NCBI GenBank assembly: GCA_965199805.1 | Contig: CBDATO010000001.1 | Coordinates: 1,364,001-1,428,000, forward strand | Direction of reading: 5' to 3' | DNA from: DATAZK01 sp965199805 | Lineage (GTDB): Bacteria; Actinomycetota; Actinomycetes; Frankiales; Frankiaceae | DNA length: 64,000 nt | In this document: positions 49,558 to 60,228 of the stretch, in pieces | How the letters are laid out: the number at the start of each line of letters is the position of its first letter | Position numbering within the stretch: position 1 is the first letter of the stretch | Notes under the pieces: generated by a model | Seen by the model: the letters and a program-made list of their open reading frames with translations, nothing else | Database searches by the model: none | Told to the model about the DNA's origin: nothing | Program-made: the position numbers and the translations under genes

Positions 49558-51767
49558 GACCAACCTCGGGATGAGTCATCGTCGGATACGAACGGCTGCA
49601 ATGAGATGGGAATGTTGCTCATGCGCGGCATCCCGGTGAGGCGGTCGTAGTCGCGGTCGACGACGGTGAGTCGCGACGTATTCGTGCCCGCCTCGCGTAC
49701 TGCTGCGTCCTTGCGGAAGAGATCGCCGAATGCGTGGGTCATTGACACGACTCCCGGCCGCATGGACGGATCCGATTCCACCACCGCGACCACCTTTCCG
49801 AAGGGGCTTGTGACTTCGGCAAGGTCGCCGTCGGCCAGTCCTGCTGAGGCCAGGTCGTGCGGGTGGGCAAAGGCGGGATTGTGCGGCTGGCGTCGTGCCA
49901 GTGGCAGATCAAGTCCCGAAGAGTTGAGAGCGCCTGCTCGACGACGGCAGACCAGCCGAAGGGGATAGGCAGGATCCGGCGGCCACCATTGCTGCTGCGC
50001 GGCCACGAGATCCGCCATCATGTCGGCGTTCGCGACGTCGAAGCGGGCGTCGCAGTCGGGGTCGGCAGGCTCCACGATCACGTCGCCGTGCTCGTACACA
50101 TGTCCCTGCTTGCGGGTGCGAACCTCGGCCAGCGGCACGCGTGCGTTCTGATACAGGTGATCCATCACGTCATCGAGCGTCAACGCTTGGTCGTCGCTCA
50201 GGCACAGCTCCGGCTGGCCGGGCCGGCGGAAGTTCGGCGGGACCTGCAGTGGCGTTCCCATGGCGTCGGCGACGCGCGCCAGGAAGCGCCATTCCTCGGT
50301 CAGGTCGGAGTCCGGCGGAGGGGTGGCGATAGCCGATGTGTATTGGGCGTACGGACGTTGCAGGCCGAAGCCCACCGCGTACAGGGACATCGACTCCGTG
50401 ACGTAGGTGCTGCCGGGGATCTCGAGCGTCAACAGCGGCGCGACGACGTAGTCGGCGAGTTCGGCGGTCGCCGACATCTTGATGTCGAAGGTGACCAGCA
50501 GATCGAGCGACTGCAGCGCCCGGACGGTCAGGTCGTGATCAGGCCAGGCGGCCGCCGGATTGCCTCCGAGGCAGATCAGCGCCCGCACCCGGCCGTCACC
50601 TTCGAGCAGCATCTCTTCGGCTAGTGCGGCTGTCGACAGTCCGCATGCTGCGTCGGTCAGTTCACGTACGCGAAGCCGCTCGCCGTAGCCGTATGCCGCC
50701 CGCGGCGGATTGGGCTGCGCCCTGTGCGCGGTCTCCGGCATGAGCACGCCTGGGTTCCAGACCCGTTCTCCAGCGCGGAGATACCGGCCGCAGGTGGTGT
50801 TCAGGACCATCACCAGGTATTCGAGCAGGGTGCTGCCCCGGCCCGCCAGGCTGGGACCGGTTCCGCTGGTGGCGACTCCTCGCTTGGCCGTGGCGAAGCG
50901 GCGGGCGCAGTCGACGATGTCAGAGGAGGCAATGCCGGCGCGCTCGGCGGCGACCTCGGGAGTGAAAGGCCGCAAAGCGGCTCGGATTTCGCTCAGACCG
51001 CCGACCCAGGTCTGGACGAACTCCGCGTCGTGTCAGCCCTCGCCGAGGATGACGTGCAGCATCGCGGCGACGATGACGACGTCTTCGCCGGGTCTGGGTT
51101 GAAGGTGAAGGTCTGCGACGGCTGCCGTTTCGCTGCGTCGTGGATCGATGACGAGCAATTGCATCCCGGCTTGCCGCGCGCGCCGTATGCGAGGACCGGC
51201 CGGCACCGGCACACCACCTGAATGCGCCACGAAGGGGTTGCCTCCGATGAGCAGGGTGACGTCCGCGTCGTCGAAACCGTGCGCCGGAGCGCCCCAACTG
51301 CCGTGCAAGGCGGCGGCTACCGCTTTACCGGGCTGATCGATCGTGTTGCTGTCGAAACGCATCGGCGACCCGATGGCGTTCATCAGGGCGAGCAGCGCCG
51401 GCTTGGCCGCGGGGTTACGGCTTGCGCAGGTCCCCGTGTAGGTGGCGACCGCCCGGGGACCGTGCTCGTCGACGATCGCGCGCAGTTTCGCTGCGATGTC
51501 GCCGGCCGCTTCGTCAACGGGCAGGCGGGCGAACGTTCCGTCCGCATTCCGGCGCATCGTGTGCAGCAGCCGTTGCGGATGGGCGTGCTGCTCAGGGAGC
51601 TGGCGTCCCTTCTCGCAGGTGTAGCCGCCGTACAGGGGGTCATCGGCGTCGCCACGCACTCGTACCGGTCGCCCCGCCTCGTCGACGTCGACCACGATGG
51701 CGCAGCCGGCATGGCAGAAACGGCAGACCGAACGCTGACTGCGGCTCATATCCACATCCCCAAGCAC
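49554..51767 (-). pseudogene. Molybdopterin oxidoreductase (formate dehydrogenase-like) with one in-frame TGA
   Basis: One frame of about 737 codons, broken only by TGA at 51033-51035 (reads VILGEG-stop-HDAEFVQTWVGG). N-terminal [4Fe-4S] motif CRFCHAGCAIVVDVD ... CEKGRQLP; molybdopterin-binding text ATYTGTCASRNPAAKPALLA, VTLLIGGNPFVAHSGGVPVP, LLVIDPRRSETA; after the stop, STLLEYLVMVLNTTCGRYLR, LICLGGNPAAAWPDHDLTVR, and the C-terminal dinucleotide-binding domain (LRLVCRRRAGALNSSGLDLP, GVVSMTHAFGDLF). The stop is not at the Mo-ligand position, so selenocysteine is unlikely. Start GTG 51767, five bases after the fhs stop, or ATG 51749. As read, a 244-aa fragment is produced; readthrough or a base error would restore it. 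Confidence 0.85.
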
Positions 51768-51771
51768 ACTG

Positions 51772-53499
51772 TCAGGAGAGCCCGACGACCCGGCCTTCGG
51801 CGTCCAGGGTCATGGAATTCGCGGCCGGTACGCGCGGCAGCCCGGGCATCGTCATCATGTCGCCGCAGATCGCTACGACGAAGCCGGCGCCTGCCGACAA
51901 TCGGACCTCGCGCACGGGCATCACGAAGCCTGTCGGCGCGCCGAGCACCGCGGGGTCGGCTGTGAAGCTGTACGGCGTCTTCGCCATGCAGATCGGCAGG
52001 TGTCCGAAGCCAGCAGCCTCGAGCTCGGCCAGGCGGCGGGCGGCGGCGGGAGCGAGCGCGACGTCGGCGGCACGGTAGATCCGCTGCGCGACCGTCCGGA
52101 TCTTGTCGGTCAACGAGGTCTCGTCGGGGTAGAGCAGCGTCAGGTCGGCCTTCGCTGCGGCGATCTGCGCCCGAACGAGCTGCGCAAGCTCGGCCGCACC
52201 GGCGGCGCCGTCGTTGAAGTGCGTGCAGACCGCCAGCTCGACCCCGACGTCTGCCAGCGCCTCGCGTACGACCTGGATCTCTTCGTCCGTGTCGGCGGTG
52301 AACCGGTTCAGAGCGACGACGACCGGCAGTCCGAAGCCCTGCATGTTCTCCACGTGCCGCAGCAGGTTTGCAGCACCGGCCGCGACGGCGGCGGGGTCAG
52401 GGCGGTTGAGATCAGCGACGGCGATGCCGGTCTGCATCTTGATGGCCCGCACGGTCCCGACGATGACCGCGCAGGCGGGGCGGAGCTCGCCGATCCGGGC
52501 CGCGATGTCGACGAACTTCTCGCCGCCGAGGTCGGCGCCGAAGCCCGCCTCGGTGACGACGACGTCGGCGAGCCTGAGCGCCAGCCGGGTCGCGATGAGA
52601 GAGCTGCAACCGTGGGCGATGTTCGCGAACGGGCCGCCGTGCACGAAGGCAGGCGTGCCCGCCAGCGACTGCACGAGGTTCGGGCGGACCGCGTCGCGGA
52701 GCAGCACAGCCATCGCACCGTCGGCCTGGACGTCGCGCGCGGTGACGAAGGACCCGTCGGCGCGGGAGCCGATCACGATGCGACCCAGGCGCTCCTGCAG
52801 GTCGGCGAGGTCGCGCGCGAGACAGAGCACCGCCATCACCTCGGACGCGACCGTGATGTCGAAGCCGTCCTCGCGGACGCGGCCGTTGCCGGCGCCGAGA
52901 CCGACGACGGTGCTACGCAGCGCCCGGTCGTTGAGGTCGAGCACGCGCTTCCACGTGACGACGTCGAGGCCGACGGAGTTGCCCCAGTGCAGGTGGTTGT
53001 CGATCATCGCGGCGAGCAGGTTGTGCGCTGCCGTGATGGCGTGGAAGTCGCCCGTGAAGTGGAGGTTGATGTCCTCCATCGGCGCGACCTGCGACCAGCC
53101 GCCGCCGGTCGCGCCGCCCTTCATGCCGAAGCACGGTCCGAGGCTCGGCTCCCGCAGGCAGATCACTGCCCGATCCCCCGCCGCGGCCAGCGCGTCGGCG
53201 AGCCCGATGGACGTCGTCGTCTTGCCCTCGCCCGCCGGCGTCGGGCTGATGCCCGTGACCAGCACCAGCGCGCCGCCGGCCTCGCCGGCTACCGAGGCCG
53301 GGTCGACCTTTGCCTTGAAACGGCCGTACGGCTCGAGGGCGTCCTCAGGGATCCCGACAGCCGCCGCGATCTCGGCGATCGGGCGCAGCGTGACACTGCG
53401 CGAGATCTCCGCCGCAGTCAGAGGTTCGGACCTCGCCGGCTCGTCAGAACCGCCCGTGCCCGGCAAAGCCCGCGGTCGACCATCGTCCTCCTTGGTCAA
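51772..53499 (-). CDS. fhs: Formate-tetrahydrofolate ligase
   Basis: 575 aa. Catalyses ATP-dependent formation of 10-formyl-tetrahydrofolate from formate in the cytoplasm. Family signatures: the P-loop ISPTPAGEGKTTTSIGLADA, FGMKGGATGGGWSQVAPMED, INLHFTGDFHAITAAHNLLA, VHGGPFANIAHGCSSLIATR, EAGFGADLGGEKFVDI, VGTVRAIKMQ, and LPICMAKTPYSFTADPAVLG. Full length, no damage. First gene of a minus-strand operon with the formate dehydrogenase-like gene (five bases downstream) and the cyclase-type hydrolase. Together these suggest formate is both captured into one-carbon metabolism and oxidised. Confidence 0.95.
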   Translation of the reverse strand: MTKEDDGRPRALPGTGGSDEPARSEPLTAAEISRSVTLRPIAEIAAAVGIPEDALEPYGRFKAKVDPASVAGEAGGALVLVTGISPTPAGEGKTTTSIGLADALAAAGDRAVICLREPSLGPCFGMKGGATGGGWSQVAPMEDINLHFTGDFHAITAAHNLLAAMIDNHLHWGNSVGLDVVTWKRVLDLNDRALRSTVVGLGAGNGRVREDGFDITVASEVMAVLCLARDLADLQERLGRIVIGSRADGSFVTARDVQADGAMAVLLRDAVRPNLVQSLAGTPAFVHGGPFANIAHGCSSLIATRLALRLADVVVTEAGFGADLGGEKFVDIAARIGELRPACAVIVGTVRAIKMQTGIAVADLNRPDPAAVAAGAANLLRHVENMQGFGLPVVVALNRFTADTDEEIQVVREALADVGVELAVCTHFNDGAAGAAELAQLVRAQIAAAKADLTLLYPDETSLTDKIRTVAQRIYRAADVALAPAAARRLAELEAAGFGHLPICMAKTPYSFTADPAVLGAPTGFVMPVREVRLSAGAGFVVAICGDMMTMPGLPRVPAANSMTLDAEGRVVGLS

Positions 53500-53638
53500 C
53501 AGACGATCCGACTGACAGACGCGAATCTCAACACCGGGGCAGCCCCTCCACGTTCTTGCAAATCACCTGGGAAGGTACCCGTCTCGACGGTCAGCGCCAT
53601 CCCACGGCGCAGCAAGGCAATGTCGGCATTCCAGGTCA

Positions 53639-56600
53639 CTAGCCCGCTGTCGTAACGGCGACCGCCGGCCGGTTGGCACCTCCGTACCCCTGGGCGTTGT
53701 CGGCCTGCATCCGCAGCTGATAGGTGCGTCCCGGGACAAGACCCGACACGGTCGCCCGGTACGGGCCGCTCGCCGGGCCGGTGAAGCGCAGGTCCGACCA
53801 GGTTCCGCCGCCGTTCAGGCTGATCCGGTAGCCGAGGATGGGGCTGCCGCCGTCGTCGAACGGCTTGTGGAACAGCACCCCGATGCTCGTCGTCGACGAC
53901 GTGTACTCCGGGTTCACCGGCACGCTCGGCACGCTCAGCGCCCTCGTGGTGGCGCTGACCGGCGGCCGGGTCGCGCCGCCGTAGCCGAAGCCGTTGTACG
54001 CCTGCACGCGCACCTGGTACGTACGCCCGGGCACCAGCCCGGACACCGCCGCCTGGTACGGGCCGCCGTCCGCGCCGCTCACCGCGAGCTCGGACCAGGA
54101 GCCGCCGCCGTTCACCGACACCCGGTAGCCCAGGATCGGGCTCCGGCCCTCGGTCAGGGGAGCGGCGAAGGACAGTGCCAGTGACCGGTAGGACGGCGTG
54201 GCGACGAGGTCCAGCGGCACCGACGGGAGGCCGGTGCGGGTGTAGACGTCCGAGCTGCCCTGCGGACCCGTGCCGACCGCATTGGTCGCCGTGACCTGGA
54301 AGGTGTACGCCACGCCCGACGAGATCTGCGGGACGGTGCACGACGGCTCCGTCGCCGGAACCGGGGTGCACGTCACGCCGGCAGGGGTGGAGGTGACCCC
54401 GTACGAGGTGACGGCGGAACCGTTGTCTGCCGGCGGATTCCACAGCAGGACGACACCCTCGTCGTCCGGTGTGGGCAGGGCGGTGACGTTGCGCGGCGCG
54501 TCAGGCGCCAGAGCCGCCGGCACGGCGACGGTGGCCACAGCCCCGGTGCCGGCCGCGTTCGTGGCGGTGACGCTCGCCGTGTACGCCGCGTTGAGGGTCA
54601 GTCCGGACACGACGCAGCTGGTCGCCGTCCCCGGTGAGCAGGTCAGGCCCCCGCCGAGCGACACCGCGTAACTCGTGACGGGTGAGCCCCCGAGGTCGGC
54701 CGGTGCCGTCCAGGAGATCGTGACGTCGGTGTCGGCGCGGGACGCCGTCACCGCGCGGGGTGCGCTCGGTGACGCGACGGGCGTCACCTCCGGCGACGGG
54801 GCACTGTTGGCCGAGTTGCCGACGCCGTTGGTCGCATAGACCACGAAGACGTAGTCCTGGCCGTTGGTCAGCCCCGTCACGGTGCACGGACTTGCCGTGC
54901 ACGTTGCGCTGCGACCGCCGGGAAGCGCCAGCACCGTGTAGCCGGTGATGGCCTTGCCGCCGTCCGTCGCCGGCTGGGTGAAGGCGACCGACGCCGATCC
55001 CGGAGCGGGCGTCGCGGTCACCGCGGTCGGCGGGGAGGCCACCGTCGCCGGGGTGACGACGGGCGACGCGGCTGATGCCTGCGACGTCCCGGCAGTGTTG
55101 GTGGCCGTCACGGTGAAGGTGTACGCCGTCCCGTTGGTCAGGCCCGTCACCGTGCACGGCGAGGTCGAGCAGGAAGAGGTGAGCCCGCCCGGGTTGGAGC
55201 GCACGGTGTAAAGCAGGACAGGACTGCCACCGTCGGAGGCCGGTGCATCGAAGGTGACGACCGCCGCCGCGTTGGCCGGCGTCGCGCTCGGAACGCCGGG
55301 CGCATCCGGCGCCCGCGCCGGGACGACGGCGTTGGACGGCGTTGAGCTCGCCGACGGGCCGTGCGCGTTCGACGCGGTGACCGTGAAGCGGTAGCTGGTG
55401 CCGTTGATGAGGCCGTCGACGACGCAGGGCGAAGAGAGGCAGATCTCGCTCCGACCACCGGGCGATGCCGTCACCGTGTAGGAGGTGACCGGCAGCCCGC
55501 CGGTCGAGGCCGGCTCGGTCCAGACGACGAAGCCGTCGCCGTCACCGGCCGAGGCGAAGACGTCACTCGGAGCGCCGGGCACGTCAACGGGAGTCACGCT
55601 GTTGGAGGGCGCCGACGCCGCCGAGACGCCCGACCGGTTACCGGCGGTCACCGTGAAGGTGTACGCCTGCCCGTTCGTCAGGCCGGTCACCCGGCACGGC
55701 GAAGCTGTGCAGCTGGTCTCGACGCCCGACGGCGCCGTGGTGACCGTGTATCCCGTGACCGGGTTGCCGAAGACTGTGTGAACGACACGGATGCCGCTTC
55801 GGGTCCGGCGACGGCCGAAACCCCGGTCGGTGCCGGGGGAACCGCGACTGGAACAACGCTGCGGCTTAACGCCGACTGACCGGAAGAGCCCAGCGCGTTC
55901 TGCGCGCTCACCGCGAAGGTGTAGGAGGCCCCGTTGATCAGGCCGTTGACGGTGCACGGCGATGCCGAGCACGACACCGACGAGAAGCTGCCCGTCCGCC
56001 TGACCTGGACGACGTAACCGGTGATCGGTGAGCCGCCGTCGTTCGCCGGCTCCGTCCAGTAGACCTTTGCCGACGCCGCTCCGGGCGTCGCGACCGCATT
56101 GGTCGGAACATCGGGCGGGCCTGACGGCCGAACCGCAGACGACGGCGCGGACAGCTCACCGAGCCCGGCCGAGTTGCGTGCGGCGACGCGTAAGACGTAG
56201 TCGGCCCCGTTCGTCAGGCCGGTCACGGCGCACGGCGAAGCGGCGCACGTGGCTGACGCGGCGACGCCGGTTGCGGAACTGGCCTGGACCGTATAGCCGC
56301 TGACCGCGGCGCCACCGTCCCACGTCGGGGCGGTGAACGACGCCGTCGCTCTCGCGTTGCCGGCCGTCGCCGAAACATTTGTGGGGGCATCGGGTGCCTG
56401 CGCCCCGGTCACCGTCAGCCGTACGAATCCTGCCGAACCGGCCCCGGCGCCACCCGAGCCGCTGCGCAGCCCGACGGAGGGGCTGCTGCCGGGGACCGTA
56501 AGACTGTTGGCCACGTACGAGGAGCCGCCGCCACCGCCGCCGAAGGTGTTGCTGGCGTCAACCGGCTGGGCACCTCCGGCACCACCGCCGCCGCCGCCGA

Positions 56601-57396
56601 AGCCGCCGCCGCCGTTGCCGCCCATCACGACGTCCTCGCGGTACGAACGGACAACTGCTCCTTGGCCGCCCCTCGCCACCGTTGCAGAGTTCGCAGCGTC
56701 GCTGCCTCCGGGAGAACCGCTCCTGCCAGCCTGACCGCCGGCACCCCCCGTACCCCCGACGCCGGCAGCGCCGCCCGGGACGCTGTTGGCACTGGACGGA
56801 TCGCCAGCGGCTCCGGCGTTACCACCATTCCCGGCGTACGCGTACGTGCTCGGATCTCCCCCCGCGCCGCCGCCGCCGCCGGCGATGGCCAGCTTGGCAA
56901 TGACCGCCCCCCGGCCGGTCAAAGCAATGACAGCAGAGCCCCCGCCTCCGCCTCCGGCCGATCGCCTGCGCCCGTCACTCCCACCCGCGCCGACAATTAC
57001 CTGGATCCGCTCCGTCCCGGCTGGCAGCACGTAATCAGCCCGGGTGAGGGCTCCGTTGCCCCCGGCGGTGTCGAGACCGCCGGCACCACCGCCGCCGCCC
57101 GCAACCTCCGTCTGGATCAGCTCGGCGCCCGCCGGCACCTGCAGCGTGTACGTGCCGAGCTGGGTGCAGAGCAGCGTCGCGTCGAGTTCGGCGGTGGCGT
57201 CGTTCGTGCACGGCGCCGTCGCCGCCGTCGCCGGAGCCGCGCCCACCGACACTCCACTGACCGCCAACGCGGACAACGTCACCACGAGGCCGGCAGAGCG
57301 TGCCCGAGCACGCCCCCCGCGCGACGCCCGCCGGTCTGGATCCGATGTTCTGACGGCAGCGCCTCCGAAGATCACAGTGGCTCTTCGGCGCAACAC
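53639..57396 (-). pseudogene. Glycine-rich / fibronectin type III repeat surface protein, frameshifted
   Basis: The N-terminal frame (57396 down to ~55785) has a signal peptide (GLVVTLSALAVSGVSVGAAP ... ATAA), a glycine-rich domain of ~260 residues (LIQTEVAGGGGGAGG, repeated GNGGNAGAAG types, GFVRLTVTG) and the first fibronectin III units. Near 55785 a small deletion shifts the frame; family text resumes as NPVTGYTVTTAPSGVETSCT and runs to a stop at 53639. Ten units in total; the last three resemble those of the protein at 126-3974 (IGVLFHKPFDDGGSPILGYR). About 1250 aa if repaired. As read, a 569-aa product lacking seven repeats is made. Likely a large cell-surface adhesin. An IS256-type element lies 92 bp beyond its start. 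Confidence 0.85.
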
Positions 57397-57488
57397 ACGA
57401 ATCAGTGAGTGGCCTCGGACGGTGGTCCGTCTACGTCACACGGGGCGTCAGATCTGCGGCTGCGCCTGCCTGTTGTGGAGAGGCCCTC

Positions 57489-58916
57489 GGGTGAGTCCCC
57501 CCACGTGGTGTAGGTAGGCGGGCCGGGGCGTGTCGTTCCGGGACGGTGAGAGGTCACCGCGGAAGGTTCTGTGAGAACCGACCAAAGCGCTCACAGAAGA
57601 GGACTACCGCGATGACCCATGACCAGTCTGCCTTGCTCGACCTGCTGGCGGAACTCAACACGGCCGACGAGGTGTCGGTGATGCGCCGGATCCTGGCGTC
57701 CGGTTTGCAGGCGCTGATTGAGGCCGAGGCAACGGTGGTGATTGGCGCCGGCCGGCACGAACGCACGCCTGCCCGTACGACGCAGCGCAACGGCAGCCGG
57801 CCCAAGACCGTGACGACTACCGCCGGCGACATCAATGTGGCGATCCCGAAGACCCGGACCGGCAGCTTCTTCCCGAGCCTGCTCGAGCCGCGGCGCCGCA
57901 TCGACCGAGCCCTGCATGCGGTGATCTGCGAGGCCTATGTGCATGGCGTCTCGACCCGCAAGGTCGACGACCTCGTCACCGCGATGGGCGGCCTGTCCGG
58001 AGTGTCGAAAAGCGAAGTCAGCAGGATCTGCGGGCAGCTTGATGAGGAAGTCGGCGCTTTCGCCAACCGGCCGCTGGACGAGACCGGCTTTCCCTATCTG
58101 TTCGTTGACGCCACCTACTGCAAGGTCCGCACCGGCGGACGGGTCGTCTCTCAGGCCGTCGTCGTCGCTACCGGGGTGTCCACCGACGGCCGGCGGGAGG
58201 TGCTCGGCCACGCCGTCGGCGACAGTGAAACCGAGGCGTTCTGGACTGAATTCCTGCGCAGCCTTCGCGACCGGGGCCTTTCCGGCGTGCAGTTGGTCAT
58301 CTCCGATGCGCACCGCGGCTTGGTCGCCGCCATCGCGACCGTGCTGCAAGGCGCCGCCTGGCAACGCTGCCGGGTGCATTTCCTGCGCAACGTGCTGGTC
58401 AAGGTACGGAAAGGTGACGCTGAGATGGTCGCCGCCGCAGTCCGGACGATCTTCGCTCAGCCCACCGGACCACTCGTGCGCAGCCAGGTCGACGAGGTCG
58501 CCCGGCTGCTCGAGCTCAAGTTCCCGGCCGTCGCCGGACTGCTGCTCGACGCCAAGGCTGACATCACCGCGTTCGCCGACTTCCCCGAGGCGCATTGGAA
58601 GAAGGTCTGGTCGACCAACCCGCTAGAACGGCTGAACAAGGAGATCAAGCGGCGCACCGACGTGGTCGGCATCTTCCCCAACCCGGCCGCGCTCGGCCGC
58701 CTCGCCGGCGCCGTACTCGTCGAAGCCCACGACGAATGGCAAGCCTGCGACCGGCGCTACTTATCGGAGGCGAGCATGGCCGCACTCTTCGCCACCCCAA
58801 CCGCCCTGCCGACACGGCCCGAGGAGGTAGCCCACCCACAAGCCGCCATCGCATAATCGACAACAAGCAGAGCCGCAACGCGGCCGCCTACCTCCACCAC
58901 TCCACGGGGCTCAATC
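57489..58916 (+). mobile_element. IS256-family insertion sequence, complete
   Basis: A 1428-bp element bounded by an 8-bp direct repeat AGGCCCTC (57481-57488 and 58917-58924), the target-site duplication length normal for IS256. Ends are imperfect inverted repeats sharing GTGGTG-AGGTAGGCGG (left 5' GGGTGAGTCCCCCCACGTGG; right end reversed GATTGAGCCCCGTGGAGTGG). It carries an intact transposase. It sits just upstream of the start of the fibronectin III gene, between it and the PQQ-propeller gene, so it may separate the former from its promoter. Confidence 0.85.
57612..58856 (+). CDS. IS256-family (mutator) transposase
   Basis: 414 aa from ATG 57612, behind AGAGGACTACCGCG. N-terminal DNA-binding region (LIEAEATVVIGAGRHERTPA, RTTQRNGSRPKTVTTTAGDI, NVAIPKTRTGSFFPSLLEPR). 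Catalytic DDE positions in PYLFVDATYCKVRTGG, QLVISDAHRGLVAAIATVLQ and WSTNPLERLNKEIKRRTDVV. The motif WQRCRVHFLRNVL is diagnostic of the family. Intact and likely active. Confidence 0.93.
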   Translation: MTHDQSALLDLLAELNTADEVSVMRRILASGLQALIEAEATVVIGAGRHERTPARTTQRNGSRPKTVTTTAGDINVAIPKTRTGSFFPSLLEPRRRIDRALHAVICEAYVHGVSTRKVDDLVTAMGGLSGVSKSEVSRICGQLDEEVGAFANRPLDETGFPYLFVDATYCKVRTGGRVVSQAVVVATGVSTDGRREVLGHAVGDSETEAFWTEFLRSLRDRGLSGVQLVISDAHRGLVAAIATVLQGAAWQRCRVHFLRNVLVKVRKGDAEMVAAAVRTIFAQPTGPLVRSQVDEVARLLELKFPAVAGLLLDAKADITAFADFPEAHWKKVWSTNPLERLNKEIKRRTDVVGIFPNPAALGRLAGAVLVEAHDEWQACDRRYLSEASMAALFATPTALPTRPEEVAHPQAAIA

Positions 58917-59007
58917 AGGCCCTCCGTGGACTGACATGGCCATGTTGTTCACCCCTGGTCGCGGTTCGACTCGTCGAAGGATGAATGCAGGATTTGGCCG
59001 TGACGGC

Positions 59008-60204
59008 TCAGCCGATCGCGTAGAGCGTCGACGTGCCGGCGCCGATGACAAGTGTGCCGTCGGCGGTCATGGCCGGGTAGCTGGCGTTGACTCCGCCGGT
59101 GTCGAGGTCCCAGAGGCGACGACCGTCGGCCGCATAGCCGTAGACGTGCCCGGCAGCCGTTCCGAAGTAGACGCTGCCGGCTTCGTCGACGAGGGGCGCG
59201 GTCCAGATCCCGATGCCGATCGGGCCTTTGCCTTGCGACGGGGAAATGGTCGGGTCACGACGGTCGACCGCGCCACTGGCGGCGTCCACGACATCGAGGT
59301 AGCCGAGATGGTCGCCGAAGTACGCCTTACCGCCTCGGACGACCGGCGAGGAGTAGCTGTAGTGACCCTTGTCGAAGGTCCAGCGGACCTTGCCCTGAGG
59401 GCTGATCCCGTACTCGACGTCAGCGTTCGTTCCGAGGATCACCGTGCCGTCGTCCGCCACAGCGGGTGACACTTCGACTTGATCCTTGGCGGTGAAGGAC
59501 CAGCGCACCTCACCGCTCCGGCCGCCGTCGGTGATCGCGTAGAGCGAGTTTCCAGCGGTGGTGTAGATGGTGCCGTCCGCGGCGATCGCGGGCGATCCGT
59601 AGGAGGCGTCTCCGGTCTTGACGGTCCACACCCGTGCGTGGCGACCGTTGTCGATGTCGAGTGCCGTGACACGGCCCGACATGTCGGCGACGTACACGCG
59701 GCCGTCGCCGCCGATGGCAGGCGAGAGCACGAACCCGTCGAAGGCTTCCGACCACAACAGCTGCCCGGTTCGGCTCAGCGCGTACAGCTTGTCGTGGGGT
59801 CCGGGCCAGAGGATGGTGCCGTCGGAGAGCACGGCCGCACTGGTGGACAGGTCGTTGCCGTACGACCCGCCGCCGTCGAACCTCCAGCGGTCGCTTCCGT
59901 CGGCCGGATCGAGGGCATGCAGCACCCCTGCGTTGCTGGCCGCGAGGATGCTGCCGTCGGCGCCGATGACGGGCCCGGGGGTCACCGTTCCTTCCAGTTC
60001 GACTTTCCATTTGATGTGGTCGGTGCGGGGCCCGGTCGCCTTGGTCGACGACGTGTGTGCCGCGTCCCCGAAAGCCTCCGGCCAGGCCGACGCCGCTGGC
60101 GCGGACGCGGCGACCGGTCGGGCCGGCAGCCGCTCCGACGACCCGCATCCGGCGACGAATGCCACGCCCGCGGCCAGGCACGCGACAACCCGCGCGGACG
60201 TCAT
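59008..60204 (-). CDS. PQQ-type beta-propeller lipoprotein
   Basis: 398 aa from ATG 60204. Lipoprotein signal ARVVACLAAGVAFVAGC with lipobox VAGC, then a short linker and a propeller built from repeated PxIGADGSILAAS, ALDPADGSDRWRFDG, SPAIGGDGRVYVADMSGRVT, SPAIAADGTIYTTAGNSLYA, SPAVADDGTVILGTN and YPAMTADGTLVIGAGTSTLY blades (PQQ_2-like, about eight). Extracytoplasmic and membrane-tethered. Relatives act as assembly scaffolds (BamB-like) or dehydrogenase-like shells; no cofactor ligands can be assigned here. First in the downstream direction of the run 64000-59008, 24 nt after the 60229 gene. Confidence 0.85.
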   Translation of the reverse strand: MTSARVVACLAAGVAFVAGCGSSERLPARPVAASAPAASAWPEAFGDAAHTSSTKATGPRTDHIKWKVELEGTVTPGPVIGADGSILAASNAGVLHALDPADGSDRWRFDGGGSYGNDLSTSAAVLSDGTILWPGPHDKLYALSRTGQLLWSEAFDGFVLSPAIGGDGRVYVADMSGRVTALDIDNGRHARVWTVKTGDASYGSPAIAADGTIYTTAGNSLYAITDGGRSGEVRWSFTAKDQVEVSPAVADDGTVILGTNADVEYGISPQGKVRWTFDKGHYSYSSPVVRGGKAYFGDHLGYLDVVDAASGAVDRRDPTISPSQGKGPIGIGIWTAPLVDEAGSVYFGTAAGHVYGYAADGRRLWDLDTGGVNASYPAMTADGTLVIGAGTSTLYAIG

Positions 60205-60228
60205 CGCGCCCGTCTGCGTGGGGGCTGA

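Noticed and set aside
51033..51035. TGA as selenocysteine in a formate dehydrogenase
   Set aside because: The stop lies well after the first iron-sulfur and cofactor motifs and not at the Mo-ligand site, and I see no convincing SECIS hairpin just downstream.
52000..53655. 551-residue plus-strand frame opposite fhs
   Set aside because: Val/Asp/Arg-rich shadow; fhs on the other strand is conserved end to end.
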